Numbered from the stretch's first letter, positions 33,001-43,659 are shown. The stretch: DNA of 64,000 nucleotides from Leptasterias polaris (GCA_037783415.1 JAZGTN010000073.1:3100001-3164000); one strand, 5' to 3'. Program-made: numbers and translations. Notes: generated from the letters alone by a model not told the origin.

Positions 33001-36000
33001 AAATTTCAATTCATTGAGCGGAAGAGAACACGTTAATCAATTGAAATAAATTAATTAATGTTTACACATGTCGTAAATAATTTATTAAATACTCACGCTT
33101 TGGGGCGCCACCAAGCAAACCTGTTGCTAGTGTTAGGACAATGTTTGTGTCCGGTTTAATGCCGATATCAAGAAGAGTCAAAGCGTCACACTCACACAAC
33201 TTGGAAAATAATAGACAAAAACAAAACATCCATAAAGATTATGATAGACAGCTCCTTGAATCCATGCATTCTTGTTTGTTGGGATTATTAATAACCGTTG
33301 TCTTCAGTACTGGGTTTCATCTTGTTCTGTATTTTCGTAAATGAAACGGCTGTCTTTTTGTATAGCCTTCACCAATTATTGTTGTTGCAACCAGCCAGCC
33401 AGTATTTGTTCTTCTATTCAGTAACTACCTTTGCGATAAATACCTTATCCGCCCAGAATCCTTGGCCCCTTTCTTGACCCTCCCCCAAGTGATAATATAT
33501 ATTTTTTTAAACACGGTGGTTCGTTGGGTTTTCGCAAATAAATTATCTTTTGTATGTACATAACCTGTAAACTGAACAATTGGTAGAGCGCCGGCACGTT
33601 AAACCGACGGTCGTTGGTTCAATTCCAGCTCGAGTATTAATGTTTCTCTATTCAACCCCAAATTTGTAGAATTTAACCCAGTCAGTTTTCACATTGGTTT
33701 GTAACCTGAACATTTTTGATAAAAAGGCGCCTTTAAGGTGATCCTCTGGCAGCTGCTTTTTATGTCGAGTCATAAGCTTTGGTGTGATCCAGGACAGCTA
33801 ACGATCGTGAGGCTTCTGAAAGGCACCCTGAACAAAGATATTGAAATAGGGAGACTGCCAACAAAGGGCTAGATAGCTCAATTTTGAGCACCGGCACGTT
33901 AAACCGGAGGTCGTTGGTTCAAATCTAGTCAAATTTTCTTTGTTCTAATGATTTATACTATGTAGACCTACCTTGAACTTTTGGTTGTTTGTGTACAGAT
34001 TTTGCAGTGCAGGACGAATGCACAACTTGCTGTGAATGATGTCTTTCAGGTCGGAGACGGTTGTGTTATGATCGAGTCGTAGACAGAGGTTTTTGCGGTT
34101 GATGGGCGTCTTGACAAAGAACTGTATCATGTGATGAGTTTCCTTGCCTCTATGTGACGAGGCTTCGTCTCTGTAGAGATAAGAAATTACAATTTGATGT
34201 TTTAATTACAACTAGCGGGATGCCGCGCTTCGCGCGGCACCCGCTAGGTGGGCGCAATTCTTGCACATAAAATGCGACCACGGTGCATGAGGTAGGGGGG
34301 GGGGGGTTAATAGACCCTTCCCATGAAATATTTAAATTGCACTTCACGCGTGCGCACTTACACTGCTGGTTGGCAAAATGATGGAACATTGCCCCTTTTT
34401 GTGTGGGGCTGATGGTGGCGTGACGCAGACGCGCTTGTGCGTCTACTTAGTGCACAACTCTATGGCGTTTGCCAACCAGCAGGGTCTGTACGCATGCGTG
34501 AATGTAATTAGCATATTTCATGGGAAGGGTCTATTGGAGAGGATATCAGAGTTGATAATTTTCAGAATTGGTTTGGTAAAGATATTTAAAATCTGTACAC
34601 AATGTAGTTATGTCCTAATGATAAAATGTTGAGCATGCAAAAGGTGTTGAGTGCGGTCGAAGGCGAAGCGTCGCCATCCCTCACCCTTTTCGCCCCCTGA
34701 CTACGAAGCATAAGTTGGGGTGTGTTTTAATATTTGGGAAGGATATAAAAATGCAATGATGCATGCTTGGCATGATATGTAGGTTTTGATATATCAAGAC
34801 TTTTTGAATATCCAACAAAGGCCTGAGTAATCCATGAAATATGCTTCCGTGCTCCTAAAATTGGTATGTATAATACTTGATTTCCTTTTTTCTTTATTTC
34901 TGGATTTATTTGTGTCTCTATCTCTTTATTTCTTAAATGTGTCTTTGTTTCTATATTTTCTCTTTCTGAATATCCGTGTTTGCCCGTGGTGAACTTTGTA
35001 TTTTCTCAGTATTCTATTTTATTGTTTCTGTAATTAGGCCCATGTGTTTTTCTGACTCAGTGGTCCATTTGTCTTTTTATTTGTTTATTTTGTTTATGTC
35101 TTAGTTTCGTTATTTCCCTAGTTGTTTCAGGGGGCCTATTATTTATCTCTGATATGTTTCTTGTTGATATCTATTGACGTTTATTTTGTAATGTTTTTAT
35201 GTCACTATGTTACAGTTGATTTCGATGTTTCTATGTCACTATTTCTGTGTTTTTAAAATTATTTCGGCATGCGTTTGTTTCCGTATTTCGTTCTTCTAGA
35301 TTTTGTAAATGGTTGATAATACAATAATAATGTTAAGTATTACAGGGGTGTGATTTTGCACATTTTGTGGATGACAGTTTTGTAAACTTGTTTTTGTCTT
35401 GACAGACCCTGTTGTTCAAATTTTATTCATCGTACGTTTAAAGATTTAGGAAACGAAAATAAAATAAAAATTATTTGTGTGTTTTCGTTTTCCTTTATTT
35501 GTTCCTTTCTGTCTCTCTTTGATTTCTTAATTGATATGCTTGTTTGGAGGAGGCTTTATTTTTGTCCCTTTTCCCTTTATTTCATTGTGTCGTTATTTCT
35601 TGCTTTCTTTATGCCTTGTTTCTTTATTTCTTTATTGCTCGGAAATTATTGGTTGTATTTTGTAACGACTAATATTCGACAATGCTTGTCTTTGTGAATA
35701 TTATGTTGTTATTCAGTCAATGAGTAGGCCTAACGTAAGCAGTCAATTTATGAAAGAAATAATAGGGCCTATAAGGAAAATTTATAAAGGGGACGAGGTC
35801 ACATCTGCCCAATAAAATGAAATGAGCTGGAAGAAGACAAAGCATCATTAACAGAAAATATGCAGTATCTGTAGAAATTAGGATTACCCCCTCCCCACCC
35901 CCCCACCCACCCCCCTTTGAGCTGCATTTTAAATCAGTCATCTCGCGCTATATTAGTATAATAGGCGCGGGGAGACATTGGAACACCAGTGCCAACACAG

Positions 36001-38142
36001 TAAGCGGTGTCCGGCAAGCGAAACTTCCCAGAATGCACAAATGCAATAGCGAACGCAAATTTTAAGACTGGCAAAACCCCCCAATTTATGTTTTGAATAT
36101 GCCAAATTTTTCCAAAAATCAACACCCACAAACCCTCACGCAAGCTCCGCTACAGACTAACCCCGGCGCAAAAAAAACCCCAAAAACATGCCTGACGGGT
36201 ATATGAAACACGCAAGGGCCGACCAACGCGGGTATCCAGCTGCCGTTGCACACAATCGCAGGTAGAAACATAGCGTTGTTCGATCGAAAATAAGGGCATC
36301 AGTTATCCCAACATGCAAATTGTTTATTGCGTGCATCCTTGAGAAATTACCTTAGTCATGCAGCGCTACTTCTGATTGTTCACTGAAAAGACTCATGGGT
36401 CGTTAAAACCGTGGACTTTCGATGACACAAAATGCAGTAGATATTAATTGATAAATTATTTAATACCATTTAACTCACAAAACTTGCAACAAATATCTTC
36501 TGAAGACAAACAACATTAAAACAATCTTTTCGAGAGAGCTGGGAAATTGTGGCGAACACCGAAGACCGAGGTAATAACGGACCAATCAAACGTGAGAAAT
36601 AATCACATGTGAGAAAATCGTCGCTGGTACACACTCTCTTTCTGAAGCGTTGTTCGATGGAAAATGAGGGCACCAGTTATCCCAACATGCAAATTGTTTA
36701 TTGCGTGCATCCTTGAGAAATTACCTAAGTCATGCAGCGCTACTTCTGATTGTTCACTGAAAAGACTCATGGGTCGTTAAAACCATGGACTTTTGGTGAC
36801 ACAAAATGCAGTAGATATTTATTGATAAATTTTTTAATACCATTTAAACCCACAAAACGTGCAACAAATATCTTCTGAAGACAAACAACATTAACACAAT
36901 CTTTTCGAGAGAGCTGGGAAATTACGGCGAACACCCAAGACCGAGGAAATAACAGACCAATCACTCGTGAGAAGTCATCAAACGTGAGAAAAAAAAAATG
37001 GCGACCCAATAAAAAAGATGGCAGCGCAGAGCGCAACCTCGTCCTCGAGGGGGCGAGGTCACCGTGCGCAAGCGGACGGTCGGATCTCGCAGCGCCGCGA
37101 GGTGGAACTTGGCACCGATTTTAATTATATAGATACCTCAATTACTTCTGCTTGTGTAAACCATGCAGATACTTTGGTCGTATTACTTAGTTATGGAATA
37201 TAAGAAGGTACAATGTTAGAGAGCAATTGAGCTGAAAAGCATCAACATTTGCTATCTGAACTTTTTCACAATAACACAAAGATGGGTGTTTCTAGGGGGA
37301 AATTTTTTGGAACTAAATTGTATCTTTTGGTTGAAAATAATAACGCTGAAAATTTCTTGCCAACAATGAGAATGAAAATTACTTGACAAGCGATTTACCT
37401 GTCGGCCTGTGTCAAAAATACGTCGTCCAAAAAGTCCGCCCCTTACATTTGTAGGGCTGTGTTGTCACAACTTGAAACCATCATCGGTAATTAACTGTCC
37501 TAAGATTAGAGCATTATTTCATTTAATTGATATTTTAATCAAGACTTACAGAGAATTTCCTCGCAAATTCATAAACTTAAATAAGTTATTGCATGAAAAC
37601 TACCGCGCCCGAAGAACACAGGAGTATTTTAATATAACCTATCATAAATTTAGATTCAGTTCCATTGACGAATTAGGGTAAGGGTCGGGTAAGGTTTAGA
37701 AAACAATCAAAAAATAATTGGCATCGTAAAAAAGTCTCATGTCATGCACAAAGTGACCGCATTTAAACATTAGCAGAAATCTGACGGTTAAAGCTTGAAA
37801 CTCCTTGAAACTCTATATAATATAGGGCATACTAATTTTTCTGTCAATATTCTGTTTAAGTGAATGCACCAAACTTAAGGTACCTTTTTGCTTGTGCTCC
37901 ACATTGCTCCTTGCCCAATAATGGATCCGACGTGTTCGTCTTGGTGTCTTGATGCTGTCCCGATGGCTTTGTCCGCTCTGCCATAGAGAAAGGACCACAT
38001 CTGCCAATGCAGATTTGAAAGCCGCCTGTCTACTCTTCTTGATTTTGTTCTTTCTCTCTACTGGTTTTGCCCGGGAATGATCATAGACGACCCCTAACGT
38101 CTTCCGGTCTTCATCCCACTGTTTTAGAGATGGCTGCAACAT
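29649..38142 (-). CDS. Ubiquitin-like plus Death-domain protein, multi-exon model
   Basis: Minus-strand exons in order: 38142-37884 (start, basic region), 34168-33972 and 33199-33097 (ubiquitin-like), 31840-about 31590, 31201-about 30890 and 30001-29649 (three Death domains, the last ending in TAA). The first four joins agree in phase: 1, 0, 1. The Death exons all begin after phase 1 and the second and third share the head GY.PTS/GYAHTS, so they arose by exon duplication. Donors of the Death exons are not clear, so the final joins are uncertain. Death domains mediate homotypic assembly in apoptosis and NF-kB signalling; a fused ubiquitin-like domain would recruit ubiquitin readers. The gene could end at 29649 or, by another splice, run into the NACHT-like segment and ZU5-UPA-Death block downstream on the same strand. 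An L2/CR1-like LINE abuts the second Death exon. Confidence 0.55.
30222..30888 (-). mobile_element. L2/CR1-like LINE, 3' end copy
   Basis: The 134-residue frame at 30858-30454 begins MQNCAARVLTGTKKSDHITP and contains LHWLPVKFRIIYKLCLLVFK, the conserved C-terminal region after the reverse transcriptase in L2/CR1-clade elements. The 3' UTR ends GGCGCTATATAAATGTATTATTATT. The copy is severely 5'-truncated and lies immediately downstream of the second Death exon in the same orientation. Confidence 0.88.
30890..31201 (-). CDS. Exon: Death domain (second in order)
   Basis: After acceptor TCCTTGTAG the frame reads GYVPTSLRSGNK..., then IVADNIGQDWKQLATSLVI, VYQMLRDWSKKQ and LIKTLVKLGRADIVQQL. It aligns over its whole length with the exon at 29649-30001, which shows tandem exon duplication. 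Its 3' border is obscured by the LINE insertion at about 30888. Confidence 0.72.
31240..31510. other. Intron sequence, nothing recognised
   Basis: This is ordinary AT-rich sequence between Death exons, with no element ends or open frame of interest. Confidence 0.4.
31590..31840 (-). CDS. Exon: Death domain (first in order)
   Basis: Acceptor TTTTTTAACCAG at 31841. The frame reads RTVDETFLQTLAGNLRTDW, QRLAVNLNFRPAEI, AFQMLVSWWSKQADD and GEWLRSALVHE, a Death-domain pattern more diverged than its two neighbours. The first codon is shared with the ubiquitin-like exon at 33097 and the phase agrees. The donor is not certain. Confidence 0.68.
31860..32480. other. Intron sequence, nothing recognised
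   Basis: No exon, RNA gene or element ends were recognised between the first Death exon and the ACGTTGGC repeat region. Confidence 0.4.
32545..32910. repeat. Imperfect GTTGGC/GCCAACG repeat region
   Basis: The words ATGTTGGC, ACGTTGGC and GGGCCAATGTTGG recur irregularly for about 360 bp in an intron of the Ub-Death gene. The pattern of short inverted GCCAAC/GTTGGC words suggests an old foldback or satellite-like repeat. Confidence 0.7.
33097..33199 (-). CDS. Exon: ubiquitin-like domain, C-terminal half
   Basis: The frame reads CDALTLLDIGIKPDTNIVLT and then LATGLLGGAPKR. It matches the last strand of ubiquitin (TLSDYNI..ESTLHLVLRL.GG), including the GG. Acceptor TATTTTCCAAG, donor GTGAGT, phases 0 and 1. 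Whether the GG is processed cannot be told; it is followed by fused sequence. Confidence 0.78.
33570..33935 (+). mobile_element. Composite tRNA-like retroposon (SINE family B)
   Basis: Two tRNA-like heads (about 33573-33640 and 33872-33935) share GCGCCGGCACGTTAAACCG and GGTCGTTGGTTCAA (B box). Between them lies a ~230 bp body ending GAACAAAGATATTGAAATAG and CTGCCAACAAAGGGC. The same body-end plus head is found inverted at 44505-44640 and 48013-48236. The anticodon-loop position is GTT-like but lacks the invariant U33, so these are not functional tRNA genes. Confidence 0.75.
33972..34168 (-). CDS. Exon: ubiquitin-like domain, N-terminal part
   Basis: After DEASSHRGKETHH the frame reads MIQFFVKTPINRKNLCLRL, DHNTTVSDLKDIIHSKLCI and RPALQNLYTNNQKFK, which follow ubiquitin strand 1, strand 2, the helix and the P..Q.L segment. 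Using the second AG of TCTCTACAGAG as acceptor joins it in phase to the exon ending at 37884; the first AG would not. The internal ATG could also serve as a start. Confidence 0.78.
34212..34246. repeat. GC-rich perfect hairpin
   Basis: CTAGCGGG-A-TGCCGCGC, then TTC, then GCGCGGCA-CCCGCTAG: a 16-bp stem with a single bulge in AT-rich surroundings. Such hairpins occur near Helitron 3' ends and other termini, but no other Helitron feature was found. Confidence 0.7.
34309..34535. mobile_element. Foldback MITE, 227 bp
   Basis: Inverted ends AATAGACCCTTCCCATGAAATA extend with mismatches through CTGCTGGTTGGCAAA in both arms. The centre, CATTGCCCCTTTTTGTGTGG, is unique. It lies just upstream of the ubiquitin-like exon. 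Confidence 0.8.
34870..35700. other. T-rich low-complexity stretch
   Basis: Repeated CTTTATTTCTTTATTT-like words dominate, with no exon or element ends. It lies in the first large intron of the Ub-Death model. Confidence 0.6.
36273..37010. repeat. Tandem duplication, two ~370 bp copies, period 384 bp
   Basis: Copy 1 starts GCGTTGTTCGATCGAAAAT at 36273 and copy 2 GCGTTGTTCGATGGAAAAT at 36657. They stay alignable to AACGTGAGAAA at about 36990. Divergence is a few per cent with small indels. No gene is inside. A GC-rich island (about 37015-37110) follows directly. Confidence 0.85.
37884..38142 (-). CDS. Exon: basic N-terminal region of Ub-Death model
   Basis: An ATG at 38142 opens 86 codons, Lys/Arg-rich (AKPVERKNKIKKSRQAAFKS), with no domain that I recognise. 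The acceptor side CTACTTTTCAG lies about 60 bp upstream in a presumed 5'UTR that includes a 5-codon upstream ORF. The donor AAAAAG|GTACCT gives phase 1, which agrees with the next exon. Moderate confidence as coding. Confidence 0.5.
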
Positions 38143-38199
38143 GTTGCTGGTGCTTTAGGATGTAATCACTGAAGGAAGATCATTGCTCAATATTCTGAA

Positions 38200-39260
38200 A
38201 AGTAGAAGTAATTAAAATCATCATCAGTTCTGTCCTTGCTCTATGCACAGACAAGTGGTATTAAGCCAATTTGGGATGGAACACTTTTCGTGGCTCATGC
38301 GCAGTATCGACCTTGTTTCTGCCAGTTTACATGATGGTGTGTGTGTTGCGTGATAGTATTAATCCAGGGGGGGGGGGGGCGGAAGGGGTGTTGCGCAATC
38401 ATTTGCGATCGCTGTTTGGGTACACTCCATTTAAAAAATAGGTAATGACCATTAAAAAACAAAAAGAAATCCATGTATACCGTTAAAATTCTCTCTTTAT
38501 CAGCACTGAAAACATAACAGTGTATATCGTAAGAGTATTTTCAATTGTTGAGATGCTTATTTTTAAATAAAGTGCGTAAAAATATTATCGAAAATTTTCC
38601 GTTGGTTTATTGCAGCGGCTATAACGTGTATTGGGTCCAGGTGGGAATTTCGTTACAAATGGTCTCCCCTAAAATGGCTACAAATATCGACCTAATGTGA
38701 AAAGAATTATCGTTCATCCTCTGATTTTTTTCCATTAACGTAATATTTAGGAATAGATCTTTCATTCCTGAAAGTTTAATCAAAATCCCTCGGTACATCC
38801 TCTAGATATTTGACGATTTGTAAAAGTGTTTTTGGAGAGAATGGATCCCGCCAATACTTATTATGCGTTCAAACGATCTCTGTTGACGGACGGGAACATT
38901 TGCCGCAGGTAATTGTAATTCTGAGGCAACATACACATCTAAAACAGATATGTTATACATGTCGTTTAGGTTAAATATATGTTGTTTATTAAATAGTTAA
39001 TTTACTGAAGCAGTTGGCAAGGCAAAACAAAATTTACAAATGTTTTCTGGTGTAAAGATTTTGTGAATTTACAACATTTGAAGATAACAATACCCTCTGA
39101 TAAAATGGACTCGTCCAGGCAGTCTCAACGGCACGCAGCGGAGAGCAACCGTAAATTCAAATAGTGTGCACGTGCATACACACACACATCCGTTTGTACG
39201 TGGGGAGCTTCGACCAGTCCACGTCGCGATGGTCGAATGAGATTATTTTCAACGTAGGTG
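38200..39260. other. No gene seen
   Basis: Intergenic sequence with a G run at 38366-38379 flanked by GGAAGGGGTG, which recalls the G/C-run element at 39264-39402. Nothing else was recognised. Confidence 0.45.
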
Positions 39261-39263
39261 GCG

Positions 39264-39402
39264 CGCTGGTGGCGCTCTGGCTACCCCTTCCGCCCCCCCC
39301 CCCCCCCCCTGGTATTAATCCTTCAAGTTTGTTTGGTCTGATGGTGATAATGTGGTATAGACCGGGGGGGGGGGGGCGGAAGGGGTAGCGCCACCAGAAC
39401 GC
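39264..39402. repeat. Inverted repeat bounded by C- and G-runs
   Basis: TGGCTACCCCTTCCGCCCC...(C)n at the left is mirrored by (G)n...GCGGAAGGGGTAGCGCCACC at the right, about 60 bp apart. A related half lies at 38360-38390. The mononucleotide runs probably extended by slippage within the arms. Confidence 0.7.
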
Positions 39403-39429
39403 CTCAAATCCTCAAAAAATACCCAAAAC

Positions 39430-39660
39430 TTTTCCTCAGGAGCTAAGGCTAAGAGATGTAACAAACAGATCTATGAAGAAAAATGTTACAATTTCATAAA
39501 TTAAAGCATTTTAGAGAATCATTTCACTTCGAAGCATTGTGATTATGGAAAAAATATTGGGTTTTATTTAATGCCCCCAAATTTGAATCTGAGAAATTTC
39601 TGTCAGAAACCGTCCCCAGATTGTGTATTCAATAGGGATTATTCTATGGTACGCCAAAGA
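39430..39660. repeat. Dispersed repeat (family R10), partial copy
   Basis: It shares TTTCACTTCGAAG and CCCAAATTTGAATCTGAGAAA and CAGATTGTGTATTC with 10500-10875 and 45530-45895. Confidence 0.6.
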
Positions 39661-39667
39661 GGCATTT

Positions 39668-39958
39668 AATAATCGGTGATGGTCTTCTACAACCGGTGAT
39701 CAACTTTAGCAACCGGTGACGTTTCACGATCGGTGATGGTCTTTCGCGCGATCGGTAATCAACTTTAGCAATCGGTGATGCATATATTCACGATCGGTGA
39801 TGGTCTAATACGCGATCGGTGATCAACTTTAGCAATCGGTGATGCATATTCACGATCGGTGATGGTCTTACGCGATCGCTGGTCAACTTTAGCAATCGGT
39901 GCATATTCACGATCGGTGATGGTCTTACGCGATCGGTAATCAACTTTAGCAATCGGCC
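39668..39958. repeat. 60-bp minisatellite built from CGATCGGTGA decamers
   Basis: About five units of CAACTTTAGCAATCGGTGATGCATATTCAC followed by GATCGGTGATGGTCTTACGC. Inside each unit the decamer GATCGGTGAT recurs, so the array has a 10-bp sub-period. CpG-containing CGATCG sites are frequent. Confidence 0.85.
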
Positions 39959-40039
39959 ATTAACAGGCATGAGAATGGGTTATGTTAAAAAAACTGGAAA
40001 ATATCGATCCACTATTTATTATCCCAATCAAGCCGCAGG

Positions 40040-40135
40040 TTGATCCCGAGCCGAAGATGAGGCGTGCTGGGGGTCCAGGGGGCCGAGGCCCCCGGCGGGG
40101 GTTAAGGGTTAAGGGGGAAGCGCCCCCTAGCCTTT
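40040..40135. repeat. GC-rich self-complementary patch
   Basis: GGGGGTCCAGGGGGCC and GAGGCCCCCGGCGGGGG can fold back on themselves, followed by GGGTTAAGGGTTAAGGGGG. It stands out from the AT-rich flanks. Function unknown. Confidence 0.5.
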
Positions 40136-40335
40136 AGAAAACGTTGACAATTTAGGTACATGCCTCCGATATTTGACGATAATTTTTCTTTCATGAATCA
40201 TGTACACAGAGCGTCACATAGATCGCCGCTCAATCAACACAGAGACTGCATTTCCTAACACTCATTATAAGGGGATCGTTGACTGGAACATGGAGCAACC
40301 ACCATGGAATACCTAAATAGCCCAGCTCTGTCCAA

Positions 40336-41450
40336 CATTCTACTGTGGCTTTGTTTGCAGATGATTCTAAATGTTTTAAATCCATTAAGACCATGTCGGA
40401 TTGTAGGCTTCTACAGAACGACATTGATTCTCTGTACGTATGGAGTGTTAAATGGGACTTACAATTCAACATCCAGAAGTGTCAAACCATGACTATTTCT
40501 AGACGTAAACGGTGTGTCGAATTTGATTACAATTTGAATAATATTTCTCTCGACAGGACTGCTTCATTTCGTGATTTAGGTGTCGACATTTCTTCTGGTT
40601 TTGTTTGGAATTCACAAATCAATCACATTACCGGTAAATGCAACAAGAAGATGGGTTTGATTAAACGCACTATTGGTTATGATGCTCCTTGCAGAGTTTC
40701 AAAAACTCTTTATTCTGCTCTTATTAGAAGTGACTTAGAATATTGTAGTTCAGTTTGGAGTGGAACTTCGAAACGTAACATTAGACTTTTGGAGGGTGTC
40801 CAAAGACGTGCCACTAAATTCATTTTACATCGTCCTCAGGAAGACTATAAGACACGGTTAGAACGTCTTAATATTTTACCACTCTCATTTAGAAGAGAAA
40901 TTAGTGATTTAATTCTATTTTTTAAATGTAAAATTGGTCAAATTGATATGTGTTTTGATAGTCATGTACGTTTTAATGTAACTCAGGGCCGTCCTGCCAC
41001 TAGACTTTCTTCTGATCCCTTTATGTTATCTGTTCCTCGTTGCAAAACTGAGTCCCACAAGTCTTTTTATTTTCAGCGGATTGTCCCCATTTGGAATCAG
41101 CTTCCCCTGTCAGCTAGATCCAATGTTTCCTTATCAGCATTTAAGACCTGCCTGATCCAATTTTACAGGGAAAAGTTTGTGTCTGGCTTCTCGGTGGATG
41201 ATGTTTGCACGTGGGTGTCGCATTGCCATTGCTCTAGTTGTCATATGTAATTGTCTGTCAGTTTATATAACTGGGGGTGGGGTTTTCGTGGACAATCTTT
41301 GTGGTAGGATGGCCTTGTAGAGGTGCTGGTCACCTGTTTCTCCTTGCCACGCACTGGCTTGGTATATTTTATCACCATTTTCTGTAATTTTTATGCCAGT
41401 GCAAAAGTGTAATAAAAAAAAAATAATAATAAATAAATAAAATAAATACC
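40336..41450 (+). mobile_element. 5'-truncated non-LTR retrotransposon with 3' tail
   Basis: The 301-residue frame (40345-41250) starts just before FADDSKCF, the catalytic ADD block of the reverse transcriptase. It continues with thumb and C-terminal motifs (LYSALIRSDLEYCSSVW, LLEGVQRRATKF, RLERLNILPLSFRRE) typical of the Jockey/CR1 side of LINEs. About 150 bp of 3'UTR end in an AATAAATAAATAAA tail. The palm before ADD and the endonuclease are absent, so it cannot move by itself, but the remaining frame is undamaged, which indicates a fairly recent insertion. Confidence 0.88.
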
Positions 41451-41889
41451 TAACGCGATCGTTGATTCGTTTAGTAAACTTCATCCCTGTACAGCACTTC
41501 ATAGGCCTACGCTCTGATTAATATTTACGTGTAAATAGGACAAACGTTGGGTTTATAAAACAGCTGGGAAGAGCTAAAAAAAATAGTGGGTTTTTTTTAA
41601 ATCAAAAAGAAAGAATTTTACTTGATACAGTAAAATACTGTTTTTGTTCATCCAGGGTATCCTAAACTGGAAATTTTTGTAAAATGAAGCCTACATGTTC
41701 ATTTTCCACGGAACTGTGCTCCGTTGACCATGCTGTCGACAGACCAGCGATGATTATTGCAATTTCGGGGGAATAACCACTTTCCCGAGCATGAGCAGAC
41801 ACGTCAAGTCTTCGGTCAAGGCGTTTGTAACTGGTTTTGTATGCTATCACGTATTTTCAGGGTGCTTACTCTCGTGCTGTCGAATACAC

Positions 41890-42041
41890 CGATCCATTAA
41901 GCCACGCCCATTTCTCATTGACCAATCACAACCGCGAAATCTGATCACCATTTGAGCCGTTTGGTGATCTTTGCACTAATGTTGATCGGGTTTCGTGGCT
42001 GTGATAGGTCAACTCGTAAGGAGGCGGGGCTTAATGGATCG
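41890..42041. mobile_element. Small TIR element (~152 bp)
   Basis: The left end CGATCCATTAAGCCACGCCC is matched by GGGGCTTAATGGATCG at the right, with TTGACCAATCACAACC and GTGATAGGTCAA as further inner complements. The internal sequence is unique. Confidence 0.7.
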
Positions 42042-42059
42042 ATCTATTGTTCTAAAATG

Positions 42060-42940
42060 CCCTAGACGCTTCAATGTTTCTTGCAAATATTGTCGCACGC
42101 AAAGTAACGAAATAACAAAGACTACATACAGCCTGTAAATTGAAAACGATTATGCTTGTGTGTGTGTGTCGCACGGGATCTAGACTTGATTTCAAGTCTG
42201 AGATTGCGGTTATTTCTCCCGCATCAGCCACGCAAAACGCCCCCACAGATTAGCTATCGTGAGCAATTTCTCTTGAATATAATCTGATAAAATGTGGAAT
42301 AATTATTGCCAAAACAAAGCTGAGTACCATTTCAACAGCCGGCGCTGTATTGGTTTTGTACGTAAAGCTTCCACTTTTCCGCGTCGCTGTTTCATGCATC
42401 AATCATTCAGGGGAGGGGGGGGGGGGCATTTGCAAGCATGGGGAGGCTATCACCTCCTGCGACCCCGCCCCCTCTTGTAATGCCACTGCATGTAACTTTC
42501 ACATTGCAATCCACCATGTGCATGCACAAGGGGTACATCTCTATAAATACTCACAGTGTAAATGTCTACATACAAGTACTATGGATAGACACAACTGCTT
42601 GTTTACAACAGACGTTGACCCTTATTCATTTTAACAATCTTGTAGTTAACTAAGTTTCGAGGTCACAATTACATCGTTAATAATCAATGGTGCAGGCCCT
42701 ACTTGCTGCTGGGATGAAGACAAAAAAGGTCAGAACTCTGTATGGAGAAATTGCCCTGGAAAACGACGCAGTGAATGTGCTTAAGTTTTAGCATGGTACA
42801 TTATTCGCCGCCGCACCTTGCCTCTGAGGAGGAAACCACAAAAAATATTCGATTTTTCAAGCAACTTGTTAACATGACCCAAACAAAAGAGAAGTATTGC
42901 AAAAGACCTACTTACTTATGGGCTTTAAGAAACGTTTATT
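42060..42940. other. No gene seen
   Basis: It contains an inverted relative (about 42170-42250) of the intron-3 sequence near 5800-5900, and a G run at 42413-42427. The short open frames are not convincing. Confidence 0.4.
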
Positions 42941-42947
42941 TAACATA

Positions 42948-43043
42948 GTCTGGAACCTTGTTTTACATTTATATTTTAAGTCTGGAACCTTGTTTTACAT
43001 TTATATTTTAAGTCTGGAACCTTGTTTTACATTTATATTTTAA
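42948..43043. repeat. Three exact 32-bp tandem units
   Basis: GTCTGGAACCTTGTTTTACA then TTTATATTTTAA is repeated three times without change (unit starts 42948, 42980, 43012). Perfect identity suggests recent expansion or possible copy-number variation. Confidence 0.9.
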
Positions 43044-43659
43044 ACAGTCATGATTAAATACTAAAGTGACTCATATAACCATCTCCTGCAGACATAATAA
43101 TGAAATGGGGTTCCGAACTGACTATTTGTTATAAACTGGAACCAGATTGGTTTCAGAGCCAATGGTTTACTAACCCTTGAAAAAATCCCAGAAGTGGAGA
43201 CTGAAGTGAGTTTGAAGGCACACTCCTTCCTCTTCTAAACATTATTTCCTCTGCAGTGATTATTTGTATACTTTATTTTCTTTTAAAATAATGTAGGTTA
43301 CAAAAATACACTGACTGTCTTCATATCAAACAGTGAGGTTTCTGTCCTTTTGGTAACAAGTTATTTACGTAAGCTTCTGCTGTAAAATAAATACTGGGAA
43401 GGGGACTATATTTTAACGTTTAGTTTTGAGTAGAGAAAAAGTCTGGGTGACTTAAACCCAGTCAAGGTTGTCGACAAGTATTACGCTTCAATTTTGGGAT
43501 ACAAAGAACCAGAAGGGTATTTGAAAATGCGTACAATGAGGAATGCCTCTGATTGGTTTCTAAGAACGTCTTAAACACGCCCATTTATGTAAATTAGCCC
43601 AAGTTCACCTGAAATGCGCAGTCCACTTATGCCAGTACCAACCAGTTCAAACTTACATA

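Noticed and set aside
33573..33640. tRNA gene candidate (and 33872-33935, 44505-44610, 48020-48085)
   Set aside because: A/B boxes and an anticodon-like loop are present, but U33 is missing, acceptor stems do not pair well, and the copies share flanking sequence, so they are tRNA-derived repeats.
34212..34246. Helitron 3' terminus
   Set aside because: The hairpin is present, but no CTRR end at the right distance nor a 5' TC end could be identified.
37018..37203. Plus-strand ATG frame in a GC-rich patch
   Set aside because: Basic, low-complexity translation with no family resemblance; the GC-rich patch is short and follows a tandem duplication.
37409..37681. 90-residue plus-strand frame (REFPRKFINLNKLLHENY)
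   Set aside because: The amphipathic look is suggestive, but I recognise no family and see no consistent splice sites or paralogue.
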